Below, one piece after another: positions 43,034-55,119 of a DNA stretch of 64,000 bases. Numbering within the stretch: the first letter of the stretch is position 1; the number at the start of each line of letters is the position of its first letter. The DNA is from Lithospermum erythrorhizon (Eukaryota > Streptophyta > Magnoliopsida > Boraginales > Boraginaceae). Both the position numbers and the translations under genes were made by a program. The stretch is from assembly GCA_019722365.1 (NCBI GenBank), contig JADFUC010000110.1:62001-126000 (forward strand), read 5' to 3'. The notes beneath the pieces were generated by a model. It was not told the origin of the DNA, searched no databases, and was given only the letters and a program-made list of their open reading frames with translations.

Positions 43034-45260
43034 GATTATCATGCACAATTCACCGAATTCTTTAACGAACAGCAATAAACATTGCTAAAACTGACAACTG
43101 TATCATGAGTGCATTAGTTAGTACACAAAAAAAAAATCTTTGCTTTAAGCTCAACAGTCATAGGGGGGAAGGTTATAAATTGTACTAGCAACAACATAAA
43201 CTTGTGCTTTATTGCATCAAGCGGGCATATAGACAGAGAGACTATAGTTATTGACGCAGAGTAGAGCAGCACGGTACAACTGGTCTTGGGGCAATAGTGG
43301 AGGTACTATATTATTAAGGGTAATTCACTAACCTCAAAATTTCACGTAAGAGGGAGAAGAACATGAAAGTAGGAAGGATAACTCAACCATCATATATGAA
43401 TGGAATAGCAAATATGCGGAAGGCAATGAAAAAGAAACAAAAGAAGAAAAATTACATCTCAATCAAAACAGCTAAAGGATACGATGACAGAATTTATTTT
43501 AACCGTAACAACATTAGTTCAGTCTTCAACAGTAATTTTACTTTTATTTTCAACTTGAAACAAGTGATGAACCTTGTTAGCAGTTTAAATTTTACTAATT
43601 TTTAGTAAGTCAATAACAAGGTGCACTATGTACCAGCGAAAGTATCAATGGGACTGCATTGGGGCATAAACAGCTAAAAGAATATCTACACACCCTCACC
43701 ACAACATTCACAACTATGACAGAAATATACGATAAGATAAGATCATCGAGATATTGTACTACCAAAGGCTATATGAATTGAGGGTGAAGTCTTTACTCTA
43801 ATAAATTAAGCAGAACTGTAAGCGATAGTAAATAAAAAATAGTCAAAGATCAGTCCCATATCAATGACGATCCACCTTATCATGCAAAAAGAAAAGATAG
43901 AAATTGCTGACAAGCAAATGAACAAGAAAACATCGACTTAAATTCTCTACCAAGGAAAAGAAATCCACTCAAGAATTGTAACAATCATGAATGCCACATT
44001 GTCTAAACAAAGGCTTAACAACTATTTTTTCACTAGACATAAATTTTGCCAGCAGCCATGTATATTTCCCAATTCTCGGAACAAGAAGAGTACGGTATAA
44101 TAAAACAAATTAAACCTGCAATCAAATTACGCAAAATTCAGCAAACCTATCAGATATAACAATTGACGTGAAACCCTTCGACGAATAGTATCTAAATGCA
44201 CAAAATTTCAACGAAAACAAAGATTATGCTCGTATCAGATTTCTTGTCACTAACTCTCTACTTCTACTCATACCACTGTTCAACAAGGTGTGCCCTTTAC
44301 ACTCAAAAGGGTATTCCATTAACCAAATTAAACTAGCATTCTGCATTATGTGAAACAAGAAATATACGGATATAATCGAAAAATTCACCCAGCGATTCAA
44401 CTAAACCGCCAACATATGACAAAGATACATTCATCAAATTGTTACGACGAATAATAATTTTTGATCAAAATTTAATCACCAACATATGACTAAGATATAT
44501 GCATCAAATTGTTAGGACGAATAATAATTTACGAACAAAATTTAATTTTAATATAAACTCCAAACAAATATAACTTATGTCATATTTCAAGAAAACACAA
44601 AAAATTTCAGAATTGAAAAATAGTCATCTTAATCATATAATCAGTATTACATTATAAAGTAACAACAATTATGATTTTTATGTGTAATTTATAGTTGGCC
44701 AAAAATTTAAATTTTATAAACAATAATTTGAACACCCACTAGTAATGTGCTATAAATCGAATTGATTAAACAGCATGAACATAACAAAGCAAATATAGCA
44801 CATGATGATAAATAAATAAATAAATAATTGATAAGCTATTCAAAAAATAAATAAGTAGAATTATTACCAAGTCAAGAAATTTGAGTCACACTTTTCAACA
44901 ATTTTTCTGCAAAATAAAAATTACGAAAACAATTATTATAACTGAAGTAAAAAAGGGCACAAAATTACGAAAATAAAATAACCAAAATTATCAAAAACCT
45001 CTAAATTTCAAATTCAAACAAAACCAAGCAGAAAGAATTATTATTTTTGTAAATTAGCGATAAAGTGTAGGAATACATAAGAATTACAAATTACCTATAT
45101 ATTGAGTATTACAAAATAAGGGATGGAGAAAATTATTTTAGGCTGATAAATTAATATTTATTTTATGAAGGATTTTATGGAGTAAAAAGAGGTGATTTTC
45201 GGGAGGAAGTTTAGGAAGTTTTGAAAAAGTAATAGTGAAATTGTTGCCTTGTTGGCAAAG
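43034..45260 (-). other. 5' flank and probable untranslated exons of the unknown gene
   Basis: Minus-strand splice-like pairs suggest non-coding exons: about 45250-45098 ending ATATAG|GTAATT, and about 44915-44870 between TTTTGCAG and GACTTG|GTAATA. A pyrimidine-rich segment before 45150 fits a 5' UTR. No TATA box was fixed. Otherwise AT-rich, with a ~68-bp tandem duplication at 44408-44545. The exon calls are inferences from splice motifs only. Confidence 0.4.
44408..44545. repeat. 68-bp tandem duplication
   Basis: 'caacatatgacaaagatacattcatcaaattgttacgacgaataataattt' is followed by a copy with few differences starting near 44482. It lies in the probable first intron of the unknown gene. 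Confidence 0.85.
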
Positions 45261-45904
45261 AAACTTTGTTTAATGTAGTCAATCGACTCGTGTGGGGTCG
45301 CGTGCTGAACTGTTATACCAAAACAGTAAGCTGTTGATGCGAAATAACTATTTCGCTCTATTCACAGAAGTCATAGTAGCTACGTGAATTATGCTCAAGA
45401 AAATAAGCCATTTAAGAATAAAAAAATAATTATTTGGGCTGCCAGATATCGGATCCGTGACCCAAAAAAATATAAAATTATTTGACGTTTTGAGATTACT
45501 TTTTATTTTCTAACCCAAAAAATATGCAACATATCATTGATTGTTTTAAAAATATTTTCATAATATTATTTTATTATAATTTTTTATAATATATATAATA
45601 AAGTGAATTAATTATTAAAGTCATAAATAGCATGTTTTACACTCAAACGGCGAAAGATAACTTACTATTCTGTCTGTAACATTGGTCGCTTTTCCCAAAA
45701 TCATGCGAATCCACCATCAATTATTCTTAAACTATAATTTCAAAAATTATCAGAAATTAATATAATGAAACTTTTTTTAAAAGCGGATCTAACTATATAA
45801 ATTTTATGTTTATTAGAATAATGAATAATTAAGAATTCGGGATAAATAAAACTCTATCTCGACAAAACAACAATCACTTCTTTGATTAGAGGAAAGATAT
45901 ATCA
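45261..45904. other. AT-rich intergenic region
   Basis: Nothing recognised. It lies upstream of the probable first exon of the minus-strand gene, so it may hold its promoter. Confidence 0.4.
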
Positions 45905-46395
45905 AGTGTCGAACTATGAGATATTGTGATCTCATTTAGGTAAATATCCGCCGAACAATTTGACAGACAACCGATTTAATCATTCAAAATATATAAAGCT
46001 TCATTATATATATTAATTGTTAGACAACAATTAATATTTAGATTTATCGTATCGGCATTAGGGGTTACGACGCGCTTACAGTGGCCCACTCATAATCTAT
46101 ATATTAAATCAATACTTGCTAATATTGCTTTAATATATCGCTTCGTCGATCCGTCCTACGGTGCCACACACTCAATAGTGAATGAACTATACGATAATTG
46201 TATTATAAACTATAAAAGTCAAACGCCGAAAAGAACATTCTGGGAAAATCGAAATCTCGTGGATGTTTGCCCGCTTTTAAGTATCGCTTTTGATTTAGAT
46301 GAGAATGGATGAGTTTTATTCTCCATAAAACTCTCATCCAATTTAATATATGAAGTTGCTTGAACTCTCATAACTCTAAGTCGCACAATTATTTT
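45905..46395 (+). mobile_element. Relic LTR of a Copia-type element
   Basis: It aligns with 55120-55500: 'gtgatctcat', '(t/c)gaacaat', 'ccgattta', 'cttacagtggcccactcataatctatatatta' against 'cttactaggtccgcttcataatctatatatta', and a shared 'gaactct' end. The part corresponding to the TATA box and the LTR end is missing, so it is a 3'-truncated LTR. Confidence 0.6.
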
Positions 46396-47520
46396 TTAAA
46401 GTAAAAAATTCTCACCTCTCTTCTCCTCCCAAATAGCCGAACCAAAACCCCAAGGAAGACAAATATTTTTCTCTTCCATTTTGTTCCTGGTTTCCACTTT
46501 TATATTTTTCTTATTGACATATTTTGAGACATTCGATAAATTTTGGTATCCACACTCAAAATTAAAAGAATATACAAGTCTGATGGCATATTTTTTGTAC
46601 ATAGCATAAATTTGACGATATTGTTTTGTACTTTGGATAGTATAAAAAAAAATATGTAGACAATGTTTTACAGGATCGCACCCGATCTCATGTGAAATGG
46701 TCGATATAGTACTCTGCGATGTAGAGTATTGTAGATGATGTTTGTGTGAAAAATTATGTATTACAAAAGAGGAAAAAAATGAATTTTCTTATAATCAATA
46801 TTAACGAATTCATGCATTCACAATGGTGTAAGTTAAATACTCCATATTAAAATACATGTAACTTCTAGATGTAATTTGAAATGGTATTCAAATTTTAAGC
46901 ACATATATTTATTTTGAATTTAATTAATCTAATATCAATATTTCGGTTAAGTAAGTTTGTGATTGAAGCACATACCATTCATATAGTTGTTCATAAACGG
47001 AATTGTCCAAAAAAAAATTTTGAATTTTATTCTCCTACAAATGGAATTCAAAATAAAACGGATGATGTTGTTATATACTTCCGTTTCGGATTTTTTTTGG
47101 AACGGTTCGATTTTTATTGTGTGTTAAATTGCGCTTTTAAATCATACGCGGCTGGATTATCGACCTATGACATCCAAACTTATTTTACAATCAATTTTTC
47201 ATTGAAATTTCTCAAAAAAATTGTCGTACCACTTTTTCTCATTAAGTTGCTAAAATCTTGTTTCCGTAAAATTTGATCCCGATCACCATTTCAATAAAGA
47301 TTCTCTCTGATTAGCTTAAGTGTATATATCATATATCAATTATATTTTCTTTAAATTTTTAATAAAATCAAATTTTTTATGCTCTAATTTAGTTTTCCGC
47401 ACTGCTCTCGCAAAAATAGACTCCGTAACGACTTCCCAAATTCTCTCTGCTCCAAATTATGTGATCATTTAACAAAAAGTTATTTTATTAAGCGTTAGGG
47501 GTCTTTTCATATTATTTTAC
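46396..47520. other. AT-rich region without recognised genes
   Basis: A plus-strand open stretch of 120 codons (46914-47276) is AT-rich and matches nothing known to me. A 45-bp phrase 'acaatggtgtaagttaaat..attaaaatacatgtaa' (46821) recurs at 48940. Confidence 0.4.

Positions 47521-47521
<1 letters not shown>

Positions 47522-47558
<37 letters not shown>
47522..47558. repeat. (TA)n microsatellite
   Basis: About 17 uninterrupted TA dinucleotides. Confidence 0.95.
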
Positions 47559-47562
<4 letters not shown>

Positions 47563-47664
47563 CTCCCAAAATAAAAGCACTTCTAAATCAACATCAATTG
47601 TTATGGTAAAAAATGGAAAAATGAGTTCAAAAGTATATTGAATTCTAAAACAATCAACTATTAT

Positions 47665-47760
47665 TGAAAAACTATTTTTTGCTACACAATCATATACTAT
47701 TATGAAAAAACTATTTTTTTGCTACACAATCAATTATTATGAAAAAACTATTATAAGATT
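47665..47760. repeat. ~38-bp tandem repeat
   Basis: 'aaaactattttttgctacacaatca(a)t.attatg' occurs twice and starts a third time, with one-base length changes in the T run. Confidence 0.8.
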
Positions 47761-49351
47761 AGATGTGAAAACAAATATCCAAAATGTAGAAACATGGTGT
47801 TGCATTGATTTTCACTCGATGAGCATGTCAATATACAGATAGAGATCAAAGTCATAATGGCATAATCGTGAAGCTAGCTTTCTATATAAACCAAAGGCAA
47901 GAAACAATTGTAAAATCAAAATTCATGCCGTGTATAAAATAATTTGTTGTGTGAACCTGATCATCCCAAAGGTTTAGAAACTAATAGAAAAATACTGAAC
48001 TATACAATAATATTCTTCATAAAAGAACAATACAATACCATAATGAAAATACACGAAATGATTACAATAAAATATAAACTGTATTTTGAGTCATCAAGCA
48101 TAACGCTCTACAACGATTCGACTCTCCCTTGGTGCTAAGGACAATGTAGACGACGTTTCCCAGATAAAACCACCGACGCCTTCACCAACACCATGAACCG
48201 ATCGATGAACCGCTGTGATGAAGCTCAGTATCACCGAACAAAAGCAAAGAAAAGTAGGATAGGGAGCTTCCTCGATTTTTTCTTTCTAGTGGAATGTGTT
48301 TTTTGACCCCGGACGGGAGTTTGTGCCCAACCGAACAAAACCGGCCGCATTGCGGGCACTAAACACCCTTAATGACCGAATTAAAACGTATCAGTAATGT
48401 GCCATTATCGCAAAACAAAACAAATTCGAAGCTTTTAAGTCTGATTTCAATTTTAAAATGCAAACCAAGCTTATCTTAATGTACCACATTATTGCAAACA
48501 AAAACACCGAAGCTTTTAAGTCCGGGATTAATTTCAAAAATGCAAAACCAAGCTTGATCTTACCAACCCCTTTTGGAAACGCATTTGTATCTACGTGTCG
48601 CACGCACGATTCAATTTTCGTACCATTTTCCCCAAATTTGCACTGCGAAGGGCCTTCCGAGTTTTATGACAAGAGCTAATAATCAATTTACTCAAATCGA
48701 TGAAGTTTCACATAAAGTCGAACTCGCTTCTCCGCTTCTCCCATGCGACAAACACAATTTCCAAACTTCCATTTTTCATTCCACGCTTTTACAACACATA
48801 AACGCATTACCGAATCGTCAAATTCGTGATTCATAACACTCGTTATCCAACAGGCAATAGCAACATACTCTCAAGGCGTGTCTGGTAGATATTTGGAGGT
48901 AAAATGGTTGAGTTCTCTATTAATGAAGCCATTTACAATGGTGTAAGTTAAATTGAATATTAAAATACATGTAAATCGAAAAGATAATTTATTTTTTAAT
49001 ATTGTATAACTCTCATTATTATTCTATAATTATTATAGAATTGTCACAATCAATAGTTAATTTTGAATTTTTTAACGTGTTATATATTTGTTTGAGAAAA
49101 GTATATCAGGATGTACTATTTTCAATATATATCAATATGTACTATTTTCAACATACTTTACTAAGCATCCTCGAGCAATTCTCACTCAAATCAAAATTTT
49201 GTCAATCGAGACATAAAGCTTATAATCTTCGACTACGAAAATACAAACTTTTGACGATCTTTTAGGGATAGAGGGAGTACTATTTTATTTTTATTTAAGA
49301 GGCTAGAATTCCTAAGCAACTCAGCATTAGATTGAAGATTTACTTATATAA
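47761..49351. other. Region without recognised genes
   Basis: Mostly AT-rich. A GC-richer patch at 48120-48370 and the duplicated 83-bp segment at 48403-48570 stand out. No product, RNA gene or transposon end was recognised. Confidence 0.4.
48403..48570 (-). repeat. 83-bp tandem duplication, open on the minus strand
   Basis: 'cgaagcttttaagtc(t/c)g' and 'tgcaaa(a)ccaagctt' appear in both units. The minus-strand open stretch 48603-48391 runs through both, with ILKLKSDLKASNLFCFAIM as one repeat and FLKLIPDLKASVFLFAIM as the other. It may be a remnant of a repeat-containing coding exon or a coincidence of duplication. Confidence 0.65.
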
Positions 49352-50265
49352 GGATTTGGATCCAGATGAATCGACAGACTTGCGTTGAACATCTTGTTTA
49401 GCACCCACAAAACACTCATCTACTATAAATGTGTTTTTTGCATTCCATTGTCTTTTCATGTGGAATGTTACTTTAGTTTTGTTTAGAAATAGTTGATATA
49501 ACTTCAGGGTAATGCTGCTATTATCCCAGACTCTCGGGCTTAAATTTTCATGGCAATGAGACGAGTTAAAGTGTTGCTCTGAAAAGCACTCATCCTGACC
49601 TCATCAAGAAAGCGGTTCTTTGAGTTTGAGTATCAAATGGCACCGTGACCTTGGTATTTTCAAAGTCACTGGAAAACAAAGACTGGACAAGAAGAGTTCA
49701 TCCAGCCATGATTGTGCTCGAGGAACTGTAGAACAAAGACTGGAAGTAGGAGCGACCGAGCGAGCAACGGGGTCAAGGTCTGAGGACCATGGTTCCCTTC
49801 TACAGTTTTGTAATTGTCCAGGATTTATATTTTGACATAGTGATCATATTTGTTTCTTTCAAAATAGCAAAAACATTGCGATGGAGTCTTCAAAGTTTCC
49901 ATCTAAATATTACGTAATCAGTTGATAATAATATAGAGAATATAGACAATAAATATTCAACTTTAGTCTTATAAGTTGATAATAACATAGAGAATAAATA
50001 TTCAACTGTAGTCTATGGCGAAATAAATCTAAAAAATGCAATAATTCAGATTCAGAGCAACATATTAAATGAAGAAATGGATTGATAGTGAAGATGAAGC
50101 CTGCTCTTGGAGTTGTTGTTTTGTTCTGCTAATCAACTCTTTTCTCCGACGGTAATGTTTTCTCCACATATTTTCCAAAATCGTACTTACAATATCTAGT
50201 ATATATCCTCATTATTTCAAGAGCAGGAGCATATCTTATAAGTTGTGAAGCAAATTATTTGAACT
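49352..50265 (-). repeat. F-box locus duplication, left copy
   Basis: It matches 51955-52790: 'ggatccagatgaatcgacagacttgcgtt', 'cacaaaacactcatctactataaatg', 'ataagttgataataacatagagaataaatattc' and the last exon of the F-box gene. Homology ends at 'gtgaagcaaatt' (50260), where an LTR-like repeat begins. Confidence 0.9.
50072..50265 (-). pseudogene. Fragment of the F-box/LRR gene's last exon
   Basis: On the minus strand it encodes the C-terminal part seen at 52577-52790 (YAPALEI..IYTRY to the end IHFFI). Relative to that copy it lacks 14 bp ('atgggaaaaacttc'), which breaks the frame. The rest of the gene is missing upstream of 50265. Confidence 0.88.
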
Positions 50266-51900
50266 AGTTTTCATTAATGAATACAAACTATTTGAACTGT
50301 TCATTAACTCATGTATACGTCAACTATTGTAGAGTCGGATAATCTAAAACATCGTGATTAATGAGAATAATTTTACAGTAGAAGAATCACCTTGATTTGG
50401 AAAAATTATGTTTATCAGTCTAATACTGTAAAAATGTGACATTTTCATTCTCTTAATCATTTGTGTTTTGATAGTTATTTATTCCTCGATAACCTAGTTA
50501 TCTTGGAGTAAATATGTTAATATCCAAATCTATATTTGAAATATTTAAACTACCTCCGGATCATACAAATCCTAAATCATCATCTGGTTGCTCACGCCAG
50601 ATCCTTAAAGATCACCTTTATTGTGATATTATCAGAAGAATAACAAGTTCTTTGTTCAAGTCTTACTATTCACAACTATTCGATTTGAAGCAAGCTCTAT
50701 ATTTATCCGAATCAATTATTTTGGGAATAATCGCATATCACATTCTATATGACGTTTCTAAGGTTGACAATGAGTATACATTTGTTCAAGTACAGCTTAC
50801 GCTAAAGTGAATATGTGTCTGTTTCTCTCTTTCTCCTCCAGAGTTAGATGAAACTAGTTCATCTAAGGACATACTTCCTAACAACTTAAAGAATATTAAA
50901 TGCTATTTAAAACCAACTCTCATTCATTTGAACTATGCAAATGTTCTTCTTGTATTTGCAAAATACAATAGTAAATATAAACATTTGTACTTTTACTAAG
51001 CTTAATATACCAGCACAAAGGAGAGTATTTCCATTTATTAGTCTCATAAATCTTCTATTTATGAATTTAATAAATATCTTGCTCTAAACATTTAATTTAT
51101 GTTAATGATTATCATCTCGATGATAACTGTTCGGTTTCGTACATTTAACACAAATCTTCCAGCCGGTGCCTTGATACTTTAGTCCAAATGAGAGCTCAGA
51201 AATAAGGACCGGTTGTCCCAATGAACATTCTAAATCTATCAAGTCAATGAAAGATCGAAAGAGTTTAGTTTTTTGAAAAGAGATTTCGTAGATCAAAACA
51301 AATTATCATTGACTTCCCCAAGATTTTACCTTTTATAGTTACTTCAAGCATTGATCAAGCTCGATTTAATTTCTTAACTACCGACACGATTGGTCGCATT
51401 GCGAGCAAGCACATGACTTAATTACTCCTGACCAGCCTAATCGGTCCGGTTGTCACTAACGGTCTTCCTCTTTCTTTACCGAAGCTGATTGCTCTGACTC
51501 CACAGATTTCGGGTTTTGCACTGTCTCCTTCTCATGGCTTCAGGCCCATTTATTCTGATTCTTCCTAATCCATCTCTAATGGACCAATCTTGTCGTACCA
51601 ATCTTGATCACCATTTCATAATGAGATTATCACCCCATTATGAATTTCAAGTGTTATTCACATTTAATTATATTATTCAAAATATACGATTCCAAATATT
51701 CTAACTTTATGATCTTTCATTTATGTGATTGCTAAATTAAAATTCACATATCCTTATGAGATTGAGTTTCAAGTAATCATATTTGAATTCTTTTGAGCAT
51801 ACATCTTATGATTATTTATGTTTGTCTAACTAACATAACGGAGATGTATTATCATTTGTAATTTTTATGTAAAGATTAATAAACAACGAATTGAATTAAT
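50266..51900 (-). mobile_element. LTR-like repeat, copy 1, inside the duplicated F-box locus
   Basis: It aligns with 59160-60650 ('ctagttttcattaatgaa', 'catcgtgattaatgagaataattttaca', 'cctttattgtgat', 'aaatcttctatttatgaatt', 'aatgaaagatcgaaagagtttag', 'ttaccttttatagttact'). On the minus strand the last of these is a TATA box (ACTATAAAAGG, about 51330-51345). No coding domain was seen. Size, TATA box and repetition suggest a minus-oriented solo LTR; superfamily unknown. Confidence 0.55.
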
Positions 51901-51954
51901 CTCAAAGCATAAAATAGTGACTCATGTTCAAAACATAAATGAAGCAACATTCCT

Positions 51955-52576
51955 AATTTGGATCCAGATGAATTGACAGACTTGCGTTCAACATCTTGTT
52001 TACCACCCACAAAACACTCATCTACTATAAATGTGTTTTTTGCATTCCATTGTCCTTTCATGTTGAATGTTACTTTAGTTTTTGTTTAGCAATAGTTGAT
52101 AATATAACTTCAGGGTAATGCTTGCTGGCTATCCGTAGATCTCCTATTTAAATTTTCTATGGCAATGAGACGAAAGCAGTGGGTTCTTCGAAAGACTCGA
52201 TCCCTAGAACCTCAATGTGCTCTTTGAAGTTTGAGTATCAAATCGCACCGAGACCTTGGTATTGGCAAAGTCATTGGAAAACAAAGACCGGTCAAGAAGA
52301 GTTCATCCAGCCATGATTGTGCTCGAGGAACTGTAGAACAAAAGATCCGAAAGTAGGGAGCGACCGAGCTTGCAACAGGGTCCATTATGATGGAGTCTTC
52401 AAAAGCTCATCTAAATACATGCAATCAGTTGATAATAATATAGAGAATATAGACAATAAATATTCGAATCCCTTTAACTTTATAAGTTGATAATAACATA
52501 GAGAATAAATATTCAACTTGTAGTCTATGGCAAAAATAAACTAAAAAATGCAATAATTCAGATTCAGAGCAACATA
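51955..52576 (-). repeat. F-box locus duplication, right copy, 3' flank
   Basis: It corresponds to 49352-50071 with scattered small indels and lies downstream of the F-box pseudogene. Confidence 0.88.
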
Positions 52577-54029
52577 TTAAATGAAGAAATGGATTGATAG
52601 TGAAGATGAAGCCTGCTCTTGGAGTTGTTGTTTTGTTCTGCTAATCAACTCATGGGAAAAACTTCTTTTCTCCGACGGTAATGTTTTCTCCACATATTTT
52701 CCAAAATTGTACTTACAATATCTAGTATATATCCTCATTATTTCAAGAGCAGGAGCATATCTTATAAGTTGTGAAGCAAATTTCTTTTGGGCAGCCTCAA
52801 ACTTAAATCCATCGAGCCCAACGCTTTTTAGATGAACAAACGTAGGGGGCATTTTTGCAGCTCTTTCTGTATAGCTCAGCAAGCAAAGGGGGGTCTGCAA
52901 CCACACAAATACAAAATTAATGCTAATGCATGATGAATAAAAGCTTGCAATTTTTTATGATGTTCACAAAACTAAGCTTGAATAACAACTTACTGATAAC
53001 CCAAATATGGATAGTTTTGGGCAGACTGCGATCATAGATATAATATCTCGTAGGTCAAGAGATTCTTTGATAACATGTAGAGATAACGCATGAAGATTCA
53101 AGAGTGTAGGCATCTCTATTTGTATATATCGAACCTGACAATATATATTTAATTAAACGAATATTAAAAACTATTAGTAGTTGCAAAATGAGTAGAAGAA
53201 TGACGAATCAAATGATTCATACAAAACCTACCTGATACGGAGGAGCAACTTACAAGGAAGTTTACAATATATCAAATGCAACAACATGAGTTGTGGACAG
53301 GACGACAACATGCTTTCAACTTCCCCATTAACCAATGGAACAAGGCACAAACTCAGTTCCTTCAAAAAATTGTATGGACCTTGAAAATTTGGCTCCAGAA
53401 TGCAAAAGGACAATTGCACATATTCCAACATGCATACACTCGAGAGAACCTCAAAAGGGAACACAATCAGCCCGGAGTCAGGAATCAGCTCATCGTTACA
53501 ACAGAAGTCGATATCCAGCTTTCGAACACCATAACTAACAATGCAGTTGAGCCATCTTGGTAGGTGACCAGAAAATTCCCTCATCAGACCAAACCGCAAC
53601 GTGAATGATTCCATGGGGAAGCCAGAGCGAAGGCGTAAAAATGTATCAACAGCAGTTACAAATCTTTGCTTATTATGGTTGGTTAGACTCACAAACTCAA
53701 GCATTTTATCAATGTCGAAGTTGGGATTAGGCAGAAGAGTACAATAAATCTTTCTCCATCTTCTCGACAAAACAGATTCTGAAGTGCATCTTTCATATCC
53801 AAATACGAAATAATGTGGCATAGAATATCATCAGGCAAGCGGGTGATGTAGTCTTTCTTGTGACTAGTATGTTCCTAATATTATTACATACAATATAAAT
53901 ACATTCATAAAAGTATAATTATTACTAAGATACCATGATAAAATAATCGAAATCACGGACCTTTTTCCTTTTAAGAAACACGGCAATGGCTACAAGAGCT
54001 AGCAAGGGCAATAGTCTCTCAAATGCCAT
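52577..54029 (-). pseudogene. F-box/LRR (FBD-like) protein gene, frameshifted
   Basis: Exon 1 is 54029-53961 (MAFERLLPLLALVAIAVFLKRKK, a hydrophobic segment and basic end). Exon 2 starts at 53874 with KKDYITRLPDDILCHIISYL, a clear F-box, and runs to about 53240 through SVLSRRWRKIY, LPRWLNCIV and LEYVQLSFCIL leucine-rich repeats. Exon 3 is about 53134-52994 (IQIEMPTLLNLHALSLHV) and exon 4 is 52894-52577 (LKSVGLDGFKFEAAQ..YAPALEIMRIY, stop). F-box proteins of this plant family bind SKP1 and select proteins for ubiquitination. A one-base loss near 53778 breaks the F-box end (DALQ/SVLSRRW), and the exon 2-3 junction phase does not fit, so the copy looks inactive unless the base is a sequencing error. 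Confidence 0.82.
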
Positions 54030-54229
54030 TCCTAAAACCAAATTATAAAACCAATTCAATATTCGATTACGAATTACCTTTGCTTTTGATGTATATTGGA
54101 GGATTAAGATAGCAAAAAGATCTAAAGCTAAGGCTACGACGGACCTAACTTACAAACCCAAAAAGACTCCTTTTCCTTGTATATATCACGACACAAAGTT
54201 GGTTCCCAAAAAGACTCATTTTCCTTGTA

Positions 54230-54515
54230 CATCCAAACGTCTTAAAAATCATGAAGATGACTATTTTGCCCCTAATAAAAGTTCCTCAAACACTATGCTT
54301 ACAATAGGAGGCTAAACTAGTAACTTCACACATGTTTTTTGATACAGCATGGCTACTATAAGCACAAACCAGACACTAAAATAAATGGCATCAAATTACT
54401 ATTTTAGCCCCCTTTATTCGTAACTGGTGTTTGGGTAAGTTTCATTTAGGGGCGAAATAGTCATTTCACAACATTTTGACACTCTTTCAGTGTGCTTTTA
54501 GACGGACTCTTCCGA
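54230..54515. mobile_element. MITE-like inverted-repeat element, copy 3
   Basis: 'gatgactattttgcccctaa' (about 54256) and 'tttaggggcgaaatagtcatttc' (about 54455, partly listed) are inverted copies of each other, about 200 bp apart. The same arms form the 90-bp version at 18706-18796. It is non-coding. Confidence 0.7.
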
Positions 54516-55004
54516 TAGGCTTCCCATTCGGGTTTTTTTTTTGGCGGAATTTGGGTTTTGGGCAAGATTACGGGTTCTTCATTTCTCAACCCGTACGAGT
54601 CCCAATTAAGTTCTAGATGTAGGTAAATCCAACCCGAACCACACCCATATACATAAATATTTAAATGATAACTTATTAATTTATAGAAAAAATTATTTAT
54701 TCTTTTACTTTTGTATTGACTCTGATCTATTACATTTATATATTTTTAATAAATATGAAATATGTATAATTTATTTTAATGATAAGTATTAATTAGCATG
54801 TAATCTAAAAATAATAAAAATTCCTAAAAATTACAATACTTCCTCCACTTTATTTAAATTTTTGTTTTCAATTTTCAAATCCAAACTTGGATAATAAAAT
54901 CTATTTTATTCATTGTTTAATAAAAAAATATTATTTTCTTGTAATCTTTTATAATTAATTAAAAAGTAATTTATGGTTAAAAGTTCTGCCTACCTTTTTT
55001 TGTT
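54516..55004. other. AT-rich region
   Basis: It opens with 'cgggttttttttttggcgg' and 'ccaacccgaacca', words common in plant DNA transposons, then becomes AT-rich. Nothing was assigned. Confidence 0.35.
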
Positions 55005-55115
55005 CAAAACGAATTATCAGCTGGTCATAAAAGCCATTACCCATTCCTAATTCATTTAAGAGATCCAATGTATATTTTCTTTGAGACACCAACATCCCTT
55101 GTTTGTGTTGAAAAT
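55005..55115 (-). pseudogene. Copia reverse transcriptase fragment
   Basis: The minus strand reads YFQHKQGMLVSQRKYTLDLL then NELGM, a well-conserved piece late in the copia reverse transcriptase. Nothing else of the element is present on either side. Confidence 0.75.
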
Positions 55116-55119
55116 ATGA

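Noticed and set aside
46914..47276. 120-codon plus-strand open stretch as a gene
   Set aside because: AT-driven composition, no recognised motif, no splice or promoter context.
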